Below the pieces are notes generated by a model. It was not told the DNA's origin. It did not search any database and worked only from the letters and a program-made list of their open reading frames with translations. 64,000 nucleotides of DNA from Agrococcus sediminis. GTDB taxonomy: Bacteria; Actinomycetota; Actinomycetes; Actinomycetales; Microbacteriaceae. Numbering within the stretch: position 1 is the first letter of the stretch; every line of letters starts with the position of its first letter. Shown here piece after piece: positions 46,877-55,961 of this stretch. Position numbers and translations under genes: made by a program. The DNA lies in the NCBI RefSeq assembly GCF_007923295.1, contig NZ_VOIR01000012.1, positions 248,001 to 312,000 of the forward strand, written 5' to 3'.

Positions 46877-48186
46877 GAGGCGCTGATGACGCGGTACGAG
46901 CGGGTGAGGAAGGCCAGCGCCGACGCGACGACCATGATCGCTCCCGCGATGAGGAACACGAGCGCGATGCCCCGCGCCTCGCCCCTGCCGAGCACCGGCT
47001 CGAGCGCGGCGGCGCCGCTGTCGGAGCGCGCCCATGGGATGATCCAGAACTCGGCGATCGGGGCGATGAGGAACGCGGTGACCGGCGCGGCCGCCGCCTC
47101 GAACGCCATCGCGAAGCCGAAGACCCGGCCCTGCCGCGAGAGCGGCACGACGCGCTGGATGATGGTCTGCTCGGCGGCCTCGGCCGCCGGGATGAGGCAC
47201 ATGTACGCCCAGATGCCGAGGGCGTACAGCCACCACGAGTCGCGGATGGTGAAGAGCGCCCCGAGGGCGCCCATGATCATGACGACGATCAGCAGCGTGC
47301 GGATCGGGCGCCTGCCGAGCCCGAGCCTCGCGATCACCATGCCGCCGATGATGAAGCCGGTGGCAGAGACGCCCACGACGATGCCCCAGACCTCGACGCT
47401 GAACAGCTCGAGCCCGTACGGGTCCATGAGCGCCATGTAGACGCCGCCGATGAGGTTGTTGAAGGTCGAGAACACGATGAGCGCGAACAGGCCGCCGATC
47501 GCGAGCACCGCGCGCACCGAGCCGCGCAGGTCGATGCCGCGCACCGTGTCGTCGGCGTCGAGCGCGACGACGTCCTCCGGCACGCGCAGCGTCAGCAGGT
47601 GGGCGAGGCTCGCGGCGGTGAGGGCGACGGCGATCGCGATGGTCCAGCCCATGCCGAGCTGCCCGATCGCGAGCCCGGAGAAGACGCTCGTGATGATGAA
47701 CGCGATGCCCTGCACCGTGCCGACCATGCCGTTCGCGTTCGCGTGCCGCGCGTCGGGCACGAGCATCGTGACCATGGTCGACAGGGCGATGTTGCGCATG
47801 TGCTCGACGACCGCGCCGCCGAGGATGACCGCGGTGAACAGCCAGAACCACGGCGCCGCGAGGTCGAGCAGCGCCGGCTCGGGCAGCAGCAGGTACATCG
47901 CGCCGGCGAGCGCGAAGGCGAGCAGGGTGACGGCGCCGGAGAGCAGCATCACCCGCAGCTTGCGGTGGTGGTCGACGATCGAGCCGAAGAGCATGCTGCC
48001 GACCGCGACGAACAGCATGTAGGCGCCGCCGATGATGCCGGTGGCGAGCACGGAGCGCGTCTCGAGATAGACCCAGAAGGTGAGCGCGAACCACAGGAAG
48101 CTCGTCGTGACGTTGGCCATCGCCGTGTTGACGAGCACGTGCAGGAACGTGCGCTCGCCCGCCGTGCGCACCTCGCTCGAGGTCAT
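46708..48186 (-). CDS. MFS transporter, efflux type
   Basis: The 492-residue protein has about twelve hydrophobic helices and starts at ATG 48184-48186. The loop between helices 2 and 3 reads GSIVDHHRKLRVML, a form of the MFS GxxxDRxxRR motif. The layout resembles the macrolide-efflux (Mef-like) branch, but the substrate cannot be inferred. A Gly/Ala/Pro-rich tail of about 60 residues overlaps the convergent gene. It is preceded by the terminator of the aldo/keto reductase gene, so it is transcribed independently. Confidence 0.9.
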   Translation of the reverse strand: MTSSEVRTAGERTFLHVLVNTAMANVTTSFLWFALTFWVYLETRSVLATGIIGGAYMLFVAVGSMLFGSIVDHHRKLRVMLLSGAVTLLAFALAGAMYLLLPEPALLDLAAPWFWLFTAVILGGAVVEHMRNIALSTMVTMLVPDARHANANGMVGTVQGIAFIITSVFSGLAIGQLGMGWTIAIAVALTAASLAHLLTLRVPEDVVALDADDTVRGIDLRGSVRAVLAIGGLFALIVFSTFNNLIGGVYMALMDPYGLELFSVEVWGIVVGVSATGFIIGGMVIARLGLGRRPIRTLLIVVMIMGALGALFTIRDSWWLYALGIWAYMCLIPAAEAAEQTIIQRVVPLSRQGRVFGFAMAFEAAAAPVTAFLIAPIAEFWIIPWARSDSGAAALEPVLGRGEARGIALVFLIAGAIMVVASALAFLTRSYRVISASYEAAAPPEAVEGADAPGGPAGAVAPGAVRAGDASGPPAGRASGAVSDGGSAAEPR

Positions 48187-48210
48187 GCGACGACGCTAGC
48201 CCCGACCGCC

Positions 48211-48247
48211 CACGCGCGGCACCCGTCGATCTCGGGCGCCGCGCGTG
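48211..48247 (-). terminator. terminator after aldo/keto reductase
   Basis: A 10-bp stem (cacgcgcggc / gccgcgcgtg) continues with cccg/cggg after one mismatch, with a 7-base loop. It lies between the aldo/keto reductase stop and the MFS start. Confidence 0.8.
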
Positions 48248-48256
48248 CCGGGAGGA

Positions 48257-49296
<1,040 letters not shown>

Positions 49297-49300
<4 letters not shown>

Positions 49301-49749
49301 CGTGCTCCTGCCTTCTGGTGGGCCGCCGCGTCGGCGGCGACGAGGGTGTTGGTGGCGCCGCGCAGCGCGACCGCCGCGGCGCAGGCCGCGGCGCACGCGG
49401 GGCTGTGGAAGTCGATGCCGAGCTCGGCGAGCGCGTCGACGACGCGGCCGGCGACGAGCAGGTCGGCGGCGTTCGGCCGCAGGCTGCCGTCGGCCCACCG
49501 CTCCCCCGCCGCCACGATCGCGATCGAGGCGCGGTCGCCGAGGCGCACCTGCTCGTCGAGCGCGGCGCGGGCGATGTCGGATGCGTTGGCGAGCGTCGCG
49601 TCGAGCACGAGCGACGTGCGCGGGGCGAGCGCGAGCAGCTCGCGCGTCTCCTCGCCGCGGTCGGCGTCGGCGATGACGATCACGTCGGCGGACGCCGCGC
49701 GCACGCCGGCGGCGCCCCACTCGAGGGTCACCTGGTAGTCAGCGCTCAT
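49297..49749 (-). CDS. ComB-like (2-phosphosulfolactate phosphatase family) short protein
   Basis: The 150-residue protein starts at ATG 49747-49749. SADVIVIADADRGEETRELL near residue 20 and the IAIVAAGERWADGSLRPNAADLLVAG region resemble the ComB fold. Full ComB enzymes are about 230-240 residues, so this is a shortened version. Sulfolactate phosphatase activity is not assured, and no coenzyme M genes are nearby. It is translationally coupled to the aldo/keto reductase. Confidence 0.7.
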
Positions 49750-49795
49750 CCTGCAAGCCTACGGATCGCGACTGGACGCATCCGTCGTCGCCGCG

Positions 49796-50335
49796 TCAGC
49801 GCAGCGCGCCGCAGTGGGCGAGCGCCGCGCGCACGAGCGAGCCGCGGCCGCCCTCCATCTCGCTCGCGATGAGCTCGGACGCCGCGGCCTCGGGGCTGAG
49901 CCACGTGAGCTCGAGCGCGTCCTGCCGCGGGTCGCACGTGCCGCTCACGGGCACGATGTAGCAGAGCGAGACGGCGTGCTGGCGGTCGTCGGAGAACAGC
50001 CCGTCGCCGACGAGCGGGAAGTACTCGGCGATGTGGAACGGCACGGGGCTCGCCGGCAGCTGCGGGAAGGCCATCGGGCCGAGGTCCTTCTCGAGGTGGC
50101 GGTAGAGGGCGTCGCGCACGCGCTCGCCGCGCATGACGCGGCCGGAGACGACCGTGCGCGTCATCTCGCTCTGCTCGTTCATGCGCAGCAGCAGCCCGAC
50201 CTCGGTCACCTGCCCCATGCCGTCGAGGCGCACCGGGATGGCCTCGACGTAGAGGATCGGCAGGCGCTCGCGGGCCTGCTGCAGCTCCTCGTCGCTCAGC
50301 CAGCCGGGATTGGGGTCGGGGGTGCGCACAGCCAT
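49796..50335 (-). CDS. DUF4916/NUDIX-like protein
   Basis: The 179-residue protein starts at ATG 50333-50335 (MAVRTPDPNPGWLSDEEL). The central GRVMRGERVRDALYRHLEKDLG resembles a Nudix box but lacks the usual REUxEE glutamates, so hydrolase activity is uncertain. The PxPGWLSDEELxxxRxRLPILYVEAIPVR opening is common to an actinobacterial family annotated as NUDIX hydrolase-like. Substrate unknown. Confidence 0.8.
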   Translation of the reverse strand: MAVRTPDPNPGWLSDEELQQARERLPILYVEAIPVRLDGMGQVTEVGLLLRMNEQSEMTRTVVSGRVMRGERVRDALYRHLEKDLGPMAFPQLPASPVPFHIAEYFPLVGDGLFSDDRQHAVSLCYIVPVSGTCDPRQDALELTWLSPEAAASELIASEMEGGRGSLVRAALAHCGALR

Positions 50336-50373
50336 GGCCCCATTGTGCCTGCCGGAGGGCGGATGCGCCGCGG

Positions 50374-51609
50374 TCAGGGCCGCAGGCGGCGGCCGGAGCG
50401 GTCGGCCCAGAGCGCGAGCCCGAGCCAGGCGGCGGCGACGACGAGCGCGAGGACGACCGAGGGGATGTCGCCGAGCGCGGCGAACCAGCCGACCGGGTCG
50501 GGGTCGGGCAGCGCGCTCAGCAGCGTGCGCGCCGCGAAGGTCGTCGCGACGGCGAGCATGCTGATGCGCCCGACGGCCGCGAAGGGCTCGGCGAAGGCGC
50601 CGAGCGCCGACGTGCCGCCGCGCAGGTCGGTGTCGACGGTCGGATGCATCGCGCACGCGAGCACGGAGGCGAGGCTCGCGACCGCGAGGGTGAGGGGCGG
50701 CGTCCAGAGCGCCGTCGCCGGCTCGAGCGGCTGCTGCCCCCACACGGTCGGCGTGAAGTAGGCGAGGATGCCGAGCACCCCGAAGAGGGTCGCGGCGAGC
50801 AGGCCGTAGCCGACGACCCGGCCGCGCTGGTGGCCGGGGACGCTGCGGGCGCGCAGCAGCGCGTGCGCGAGCGCGGCGCCGGCGGCAGCGGGCACCGCGA
50901 GGCCGAGGCCGGCGACGACCGTCGTCACCGCCTGCACGACGAGCGGATCGGCGGTCGTGCCGGCGGCATCCGCGATCCCGCCGACGAGGAGCGTGGCGGG
51001 GCTGCACCGGTCGCTCAGCTCGCCGCAGAGGCCGGTCGTGAGCCACAGCGCGCCGGCGCCGACGGCCGTGCTGATCACGGTCGCCCATGCCCAGCCCGCC
51101 CAGCTGCGCGCGAGGGTGCCGAGCAGCCCGAGCGCCGCGAGCGCGACCGCGAGCTGCACGAGCGGGCCGGCCACGGCGATCCGCTCGAGGCCGCCGAGGG
51201 AGCCGCCCTCCGGATCGAGCGGGATGCCGGTCGCGGCCCCCCGGATGAGCGCGGCGCCCGCGGCGACGACGAGGCCGAGGAGGAGCAGGATGAGCGTGCG
51301 CCGGGTCGCGCGGCCGGCGCTCGTCCAGCCGCGGTGCTGCGCGAGCGCGTGCGCGCAGCCGGCGATGAGCGCGAAGGCGGGCAGCGCGATCGCGTCGAGG
51401 CCGACCGCGCCCCACGGCTCGGAGGCGGGGAACGGGCGGCTGGGCGCTGCGAGCCACGCGACGGTCGCGAGCACGAGCAGTCCGCGCGCGGCGTCGAGCG
51501 AGACGACGCGCCCGATGCGCCCGCGGCGCGCCGGGCGACGGGGCCCACCGCGGGCGCCTCGGCCCCCCATGCCCGGCAGCACCCGGGTGGTCGCCGAGGT
51601 GCTCGTCAC
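50374..51609 (-). CDS. polytopic membrane acyltransferase-like protein
   Basis: The 411-residue protein starts at GTG 51607-51609 with GGAG eight bases upstream. After a basic N terminus, VVSLDAARGLLVLATVAW begins a series of about ten hydrophobic helices. The R-x-x-x-L-D-x-x-R-G opening is typical of the heparan-alpha-glucosaminide N-acetyltransferase-like / DUF1624 membrane family. The substrate is unknown; envelope polysaccharide or lipid acylation would fit. It is divergent from the carboxylesterase gene. Confidence 0.78.
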   Translation of the reverse strand: MTSTSATTRVLPGMGGRGARGGPRRPARRGRIGRVVSLDAARGLLVLATVAWLAAPSRPFPASEPWGAVGLDAIALPAFALIAGCAHALAQHRGWTSAGRATRRTLILLLLGLVVAAGAALIRGAATGIPLDPEGGSLGGLERIAVAGPLVQLAVALAALGLLGTLARSWAGWAWATVISTAVGAGALWLTTGLCGELSDRCSPATLLVGGIADAAGTTADPLVVQAVTTVVAGLGLAVPAAAGAALAHALLRARSVPGHQRGRVVGYGLLAATLFGVLGILAYFTPTVWGQQPLEPATALWTPPLTLAVASLASVLACAMHPTVDTDLRGGTSALGAFAEPFAAVGRISMLAVATTFAARTLLSALPDPDPVGWFAALGDIPSVVLALVVAAAWLGLALWADRSGRRLRP

Positions 51610-51689
51610 GTGCCCTGCTCCATGCTTCGAGGCTACGGTGTCGGTGAGGCCGCGGGGCCGTCCTGCGCCTCGTGACGAGAGGGGCTCGC

Positions 51690-52304
51690 ATGCACGAGAT
51701 CGACGCCGAGGCGGTGCGCTGGCGCGAGGGCACCGGGGATGAGCTGCTGGTCGTGATGCACGGCATCGGCTCGCACGAGGGCGACCTGTTCGGCCTCGCG
51801 CCGCACCTGCCGCCCGAGCTGACGATCGCGTCGCTCCGGGCGCCGCTGCCCTACGGGGGCGGCTTCGCCTGGTTCGAGTTCTCGCCCGTCGACAGCGACG
51901 ACCACGAGCTCATCGACCGCTCCGCCGCATCCGTGCTCGGATGGCTCGACGGGCTCGAGCGGCAGCACGACCGCGTGCACCTGCTGGGCTTCTCGCAGGG
52001 CGGGGCGATGGCGGTGCAGCTCGTGAGGCTCGCGCCGGAGCGCTTCTCGTCGATCGCGCACCTCGCGTCGTTCGTGCATGCGGGCGAGCTGCCGGGCGAC
52101 GCGGTGCTCGCGGCGCGCGAGCCGCGCATCCCGCTCCTGACGACGATCGGCGACCTCGACGACGTCATCCACCGCGACAAGATCGAGCGCTCGACGCCGT
52201 GGCTCGACGCGCACTTCGCCGTCGAGCGCCGCACCTACCACCGGGCGCACACGATCGTCGCCGAGGAGCTCGCCGACGTCGTGGCCTTCCTCGGCCGCGT
52301 CTAG
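51690..52304 (+). CDS. phospholipase/carboxylesterase-family alpha/beta hydrolase
   Basis: A 204-residue cytosolic enzyme starts at ATG 51690, preferred over GTG 51672 because AGAGGGG lies just upstream of the ATG. Motifs are VVMHGIGSHEGDLFGLAP (oxyanion region), LLGFSQGGAMAV with the nucleophile Ser near residue 108, the Asp in GDLDDVIH and a final His in YHRAHTIVAEE. This is the acyl-protein-thioesterase/YpfH-like family, which acts on short-chain esters or thioesters. Confidence 0.9.
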   Translation: MHEIDAEAVRWREGTGDELLVVMHGIGSHEGDLFGLAPHLPPELTIASLRAPLPYGGGFAWFEFSPVDSDDHELIDRSAASVLGWLDGLERQHDRVHLLGFSQGGAMAVQLVRLAPERFSSIAHLASFVHAGELPGDAVLAAREPRIPLLTTIGDLDDVIHRDKIERSTPWLDAHFAVERRTYHRAHTIVAEELADVVAFLGRV

Positions 52305-52311
52305 CGGGCGC

Positions 52312-52382
52312 GCGCTCGATCGGCCCGAGCGAAGGCTCGCGGCGCATGCGGCGGCGTGCGCGCGCTCAGGCCGATCGAGCGC
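52312..52382. repeat. 14-bp inverted repeat between hydrolase and LysR-domain genes
   Basis: gcgctcgatcggcc (52312-52325) and its exact inverse complement (52369-52382) flank 43 bases. Inside them a small hairpin (cgagc-gaag-gctcg) sits at the left. It could be a terminator for the hydrolase gene plus an operator ahead of the next gene. Confidence 0.6.
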
Positions 52383-52398
52383 ACGGCAGACTGGACCC

Positions 52399-53097
52399 AT
52401 GCAGCGGTTCAGGCTCGGCGGCGTCCCGGGCGTCACGCCCGCCAAGTGGATGCGGGTGTGGGCCGAGCGCGTGCCCGACGTGCCGATCGAGCTCGTCGAG
52501 CTCGGAGAGGCGGATGCGCCGGCGGCGCTGCGGGAGGGGCGCGTCGACGCCGTGCTCGCGCGCCTGCCGCTCGCGGGCGACGACCTGCACGCGGTGCCGC
52601 TCTACGACGAGCTGCCGGTGGTGGTCTCGGCGAAGGGGCACCCGATCGTCGCGTTCGAGACGGTGACGCTCGCCGACCTCGAGGGCGAGCCGCTGCTCGC
52701 CGACGAGGGCATGACCTCCGCGCAGCTGCTCGAGGTCGTCGCGTCGGGCGCCGGGCTCGCGATCGTGCCGATGTCGGTCGCGCGGGCGCTCGGCGGCCCC
52801 GACACGCGGCACCGGGTCGTGACCGACGCACCGCCGACCACGGTCGCGCTCGCCTGGCTGCGCGCGAACGACTCGCCGCTGCACCAGGAGCTCATCGGCA
52901 TCGCGCGCGGACGCCGCGCCGGCTCGTCGCGCGGCGCCGAGCGCGAGGGCGGCAGGCACAGCGTGGAGCCGGGCAACGCGGCGACCGGCGCCAAGCCGCG
53001 CCCGTCGAAGCCGAAGCCCACCCCGACGCCGGGCCGCCCCCGCCGACGCGGCGGGCACGGCAGGTCGGGCCGCCCGGGCCCCGGCGGGCGGCGCTGA
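52399..53097 (+). CDS. LysR effector-binding domain without DNA-binding domain
   Basis: The 232-residue protein starts at ATG 52399 (MQRFRLGGVPGVTPAKW). Residues 1-170 match the periplasmic-binding-like effector domain of LysR regulators: LREGRVDAVLARLPL, LPVVVSAKGHPI and VASGAGLAIVPMSVAR. The usual N-terminal helix-turn-helix of about 60 residues is absent. No upstream in-frame extension could encode it. The last 55 residues are Arg/Lys/Pro/Gly-rich and very basic, so nucleic-acid binding by the tail is conceivable. Such HTH-less proteins are found in other actinobacteria; their role is unknown. Confidence 0.82.
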   Translation: MQRFRLGGVPGVTPAKWMRVWAERVPDVPIELVELGEADAPAALREGRVDAVLARLPLAGDDLHAVPLYDELPVVVSAKGHPIVAFETVTLADLEGEPLLADEGMTSAQLLEVVASGAGLAIVPMSVARALGGPDTRHRVVTDAPPTTVALAWLRANDSPLHQELIGIARGRRAGSSRGAEREGGRHSVEPGNAATGAKPRPSKPKPTPTPGRPRRRGGHGRSGRPGPGGRR

Positions 53098-53101
53098 CGG
53101 C

Positions 53102-53305
53102 TCAGGCGCCGACCGCCTCCAGCGCGTGGAAGATCAGGTAGACCGGCCAGACCATCGCCTGAAGCAGGCCCAGGATCACGGCCCAGAAGCCGCCGCCCGA
53201 CTGCCCGACGAAGTAGATCGCCGCGCCGATGTACGCGAGCAGGAAGAAGAACCCCCACGGGCCGGTCTTCTCGACCACCTGCACGCCCCGCCGCTGCTCC
53301 GCCAC
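53102..53305 (-). CDS. small membrane protein (67 aa)
   Basis: Starting from GTG 53303-53305, the product is MAEQRRGVQVVEKTGP followed by two hydrophobic helices (WGFFFLLAYIGAAIYFV and FWAVILGLLQAMVWPVYLIFHAL). An ATG at 53369-53371 would add a basic 22-residue extension but lacks a ribosome-binding site. It resembles small actinobacterial two-helix proteins of unknown function. It ends 5 bases from the convergent LysR-domain gene. Confidence 0.7.
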   Translation of the reverse strand: MAEQRRGVQVVEKTGPWGFFFLLAYIGAAIYFVGQSGGGFWAVILGLLQAMVWPVYLIFHALEAVGA

Positions 53306-53421
53306 GATGCCCTCGCTCCTCGGCGGCGCCGGAGCCGGCACCGCCGGGCGACGCCTCGCCGTCGTCCGCATCGTACGTCCGGCCCGCCCTCGCGTCGACG
53401 GGCGATCCCGCCTGGCACGAC

Positions 53422-53452
53422 GAAGCCCCGCCTCACGGGGAGGCGGGGCTTC
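53422..53452. terminator. terminator between tRNA-Ser and the 67-aa gene
   Basis: A perfect 12-bp stem (gaagccccgcct / aggcggggcttc) with a 7-base loop lies just after the 3' end of the minus-strand tRNA. Confidence 0.85.
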
Positions 53453-53459
53453 TCGAGTG

Positions 53460-53547
53460 CGGTGACGGTGGGATTTGAACCCACGGTGGAGGGTTGCTCC
53501 ACACGACTTTTCGAGAGTCGCACCTTCGGCCGCTCGGACACGTCACC
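53460..53547 (-). tRNA. tRNA-Ser (anticodon CGA)
   Basis: The 88-base class II tRNA has acceptor stem GGTGACG/CGTCACC with discriminator G, and a D-arm of GTCCGAGCGGCCGAAGGTGCGAC type. The anticodon stem-loop is CGACT-CTCGAAA-AGTCG with anticodon CGA. A long variable arm (TGGAGCAACCCTCCA-like) and the T-arm GTGGGTTCAAATCCCAC complete it. It reads UCG serine codons. The 3' CCA is not encoded. A terminator follows. Confidence 0.96.
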
Positions 53548-53558
53548 AAGGGGAGACC

Positions 53559-54098
53559 TTACACGACGCCCGGCGCAGACCCCAACCTGACGCCGAGCGT
53601 GCGCACCCGGCGGCGCTCGTGCATCCCCTGCTCGACCTTCTCGCCGCCGTCCTCGTGCCAGCCGTGCTGCTCGTAGAAGGTCGCGGCGCGCTCGTTGCCG
53701 GCGAGCACCCACAGGTAGGCGCGCTCGTGGCCGTCGGCGGCGAGCCTGCGCTCCGACTCGGCGAGCAGCGCGTGCCCGACGCCGCGCGACCAGCGGTCCT
53801 GCATCGCGTAGATCGCGTAGAGCTCGCCGGTGACGCCCTCGACCCGGTCGTAGGCGGGGCCGCACATCGCCCAGCCGACCACCTCGCCGTCGGCCACCGC
53901 GACGAGCTCGTGCCGGCGCGCATCCGCGTGGTGCTCCTCCCAGAGCTCGACGCGCCGCTCCGCCTCGCGCTGCACGTCCATGCGGTCGAGCACGCTCTGC
54001 GGCACGAGGCCGCGATAGGCGGCCCGCCACGTCTGCACCCGCACCTTTGCGATGCCGGCGGCGTCGTCGATGCTCGCGTCGCGCACGTTCGCGGTCAT
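53559..54098 (-). CDS. GNAT family N-acetyltransferase
   Basis: The 179-residue protein starts at ATG 54096-54098, overlapping the VOC gene stop as ATGA. VRDASIDDAAGIAKVRVQTWRAAYRGLVP opens the fold. The acetyl-CoA loop is QDRWSRGVGHALLAE near residue 100-115 (Q/RxxGxG/A form). LWVLAGNERAATFYEQHGW is the C-terminal GNAT signature. The substrate is not predictable. It is co-transcribed with the VOC protein. Confidence 0.9.
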   Translation of the reverse strand: MTANVRDASIDDAAGIAKVRVQTWRAAYRGLVPQSVLDRMDVQREAERRVELWEEHHADARRHELVAVADGEVVGWAMCGPAYDRVEGVTGELYAIYAMQDRWSRGVGHALLAESERRLAADGHERAYLWVLAGNERAATFYEQHGWHEDGGEKVEQGMHERRRVRTLGVRLGSAPGVV

Positions 54099-54463
54099 GC
54101 TGCCGCCCCCTGCCGGGTGTCGATGACGCAGAAGCGATTGCCCTCGGGATCCTGCATGATCACGTAGTCGGCGTCGGCGGGCCGCTTCGGCCAGTGCACG
54201 CGCTGCGCCCCGAGGCGCTCGAGCCGCGCGACCTCGGCGGCCTGGTCGTCGGCGTAGAGGTCGAGGTGGATGCGCGGGGGCAGGGTGCGCTCGGAGGGCG
54301 CCGCGTCGAGCGAGACGTTCGGCCCCGGGCCCGACCGGGGCCTCAGGGGTGCGAAGTCGTCATCCATCGGCAGCCTCGGCTCGTAGTCCAGCGCCTCCGT
54401 CCAGAAGCGCAGCTGACGATCGACGTCGGCGCATCGGATCACGACGGAGCCGATGGTCAGCAT
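54095..54463 (-). CDS. glyoxalase/VOC domain protein
   Basis: The 122-residue VOC-fold protein starts at ATG 54461-54463 (MLTIGSVVIRCADV). VDRQLRFWTEALDYEPR in the first beta-alpha-beta unit and VIMQDPEGNRFCVID at the end are typical. Metal-binding candidates are the His in RIHLDLYADD and the Glu of DPEGN. Members range from dioxygenases to resistance proteins, so function is open. Confidence 0.88.
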   Translation of the reverse strand: MLTIGSVVIRCADVDRQLRFWTEALDYEPRLPMDDDFAPLRPRSGPGPNVSLDAAPSERTLPPRIHLDLYADDQAAEVARLERLGAQRVHWPKRPADADYVIMQDPEGNRFCVIDTRQGAAA

Positions 54464-54517
54464 GGCGTCACCGTAGCGGCGGAAGCCTCAGGAATGCTCC
54501 GCTTTTGGTAACGTTGT

Positions 54518-54533
54518 CCGCAAACTTTTGCGG
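54518..54533. promoter_or_regulatory. palindrome in the VOC/radA divergent promoter region
   Basis: The perfect palindrome CCGCAAActTTTGCGG sits in an unusually AT-rich stretch (54500-54533) between the divergent VOC and radA genes. It is adjacent to GGTAACGTT. It is probably an operator overlapping one of the promoters. Confidence 0.45.
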
Positions 54534-54581
54534 CGGCTCGGCCCGCGACCCGCGTGGGCGGCTCCCGATACCCTCGCACGC

Positions 54582-55943
54582 ATGGCCAGAGCACCCGGAT
54601 ACCGCTGCGCCGAGTGCGGATGGACGAGCCTCAAGTGGGTCGGCCGCTGCGGCGAGTGCCAGCAGTGGGGCACCGTCGAGGAGGTCGGCGCGACCGTCAC
54701 GCGCATCGCGCCCGCGGCCGTGCCCGCGTCGCGCGCCGCACGCCCGATCACCGAGCTGCAGGCGGGCGATGCGCCGCGCTGGCCGACCGGGATCGGCGAG
54801 TTCGACCGCGTGCTGGGCGGCGGCATCGTGCCCGGCGCGGTCGTGCTCTGCTCGGGCGAGCCGGGCGTCGGCAAGTCGACCCTGCTGCTCGCGGTCGCCG
54901 CGACGGCGGCCGCCGCGGGCCGGCGCGTGCTCTACGTCTCGGGCGAGGAGTCGCTCGCCCAGGTGCGCCTGCGCGCCGAGCGCACCGGCGCGCTCGAGCC
55001 CGAGCTCTACCTCGCCGCCGAGACCGACCTCGCCACGATCCTCGGCCAGATCCAGGCGACGGCTCCCGAGCTCGTGATCGTCGACTCGGTGCAGACGGTC
55101 GCGAGCGCCGACAACGAGGGCCTCGCGGGCGGCCCGAGCCAGGTGCGCGACGTCGCCGCCGCGCTCACGCGGGCGGCGAAGGCGGCGGATGTCCCGCTGC
55201 TGCTGGTCGGGCACGTCACCAAGGACGGCTCCGTGGCCGGGCCGCGGCTGCTCGAGCACCTCGTCGACGTGGTCGCGCACTTCGACGGCGACCGGCAGAC
55301 GGCGCTGCGCTTCGTGCGCACCTCGAAGAACCGCTTCGGCCCCACCGACGAGGTGGGCTGCTTCGAGATGACCGGCGACGGCATCCTCGAGGTGCCCGAC
55401 CCCTCCGGCCTCTTCCTCTCCCGCTCCGCGACGCCGCTCGCCGGCACGTGCGTGACGGTGGCGCTCGAGGGCCGGCGCGCGATCCCGGTCGAGGTGCAGG
55501 CGCTCGTCGTGCAGGCCTCGACGCCGCAGCCGCGCCGCGTCGTGAACGGCGTCGACGCCTCGCGCGTCGCTATGGTGCTCGCGGTGCTCGACCGGCACGC
55601 GGGCCTCCACCTCGGCGGCTTCGACGTCTACGTCTCGACGGTCGGCGGCATCCGCATCACCGAGCCCGGTGCCGACCTCGCGATCGCGCTCGCGATCGCG
55701 AGCGCCCACCGCAACGTGGCGCTCCCCCGGCAGCTCGCGGCGATCGGCGAGATCTCGCTCGCGGGCGAGATCCGCGCCGCCTCGGCGGTGCAGCGCCGCG
55801 CCGCCGAGGCGCGGCGCCTGGGCTACTCCCGCGTCGTCGACGACTCGGTCGGGCTCGTGCGCGCGGCCGTCGCCGACGCCATGCGCGTCGGCCGCGCCGA
55901 CCCCGCGCCGGCCCCCGCGCTCGCGGCGGTGCCGCGGGGCTGA
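54582..55943 (+). CDS. radA: DNA repair protein RadA (Sms)
   Basis: The 453-residue protein starts at ATG 54582 (MARAPGYRC). It carries the N-terminal C4 zinc finger (CAECGWTSLKWVGRCGEC, residues 8-25), Walker A GEPGVGKST near 95 and the RadA-specific KNRFGPTDEVG near 255. The C-terminal Lon-like domain includes DVYVSTVGGIRITEPGADLA. RadA is a hexameric helicase that promotes branch migration in recombinational repair. The length is normal. Confidence 0.97.
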   Translation: MARAPGYRCAECGWTSLKWVGRCGECQQWGTVEEVGATVTRIAPAAVPASRAARPITELQAGDAPRWPTGIGEFDRVLGGGIVPGAVVLCSGEPGVGKSTLLLAVAATAAAAGRRVLYVSGEESLAQVRLRAERTGALEPELYLAAETDLATILGQIQATAPELVIVDSVQTVASADNEGLAGGPSQVRDVAAALTRAAKAADVPLLLVGHVTKDGSVAGPRLLEHLVDVVAHFDGDRQTALRFVRTSKNRFGPTDEVGCFEMTGDGILEVPDPSGLFLSRSATPLAGTCVTVALEGRRAIPVEVQALVVQASTPQPRRVVNGVDASRVAMVLAVLDRHAGLHLGGFDVYVSTVGGIRITEPGADLAIALAIASAHRNVALPRQLAAIGEISLAGEIRAASAVQRRAAEARRLGYSRVVDDSVGLVRAAVADAMRVGRADPAPAPALAAVPRG

Positions 55944-55961
55944 GCGACGACCGCTGCGCCG

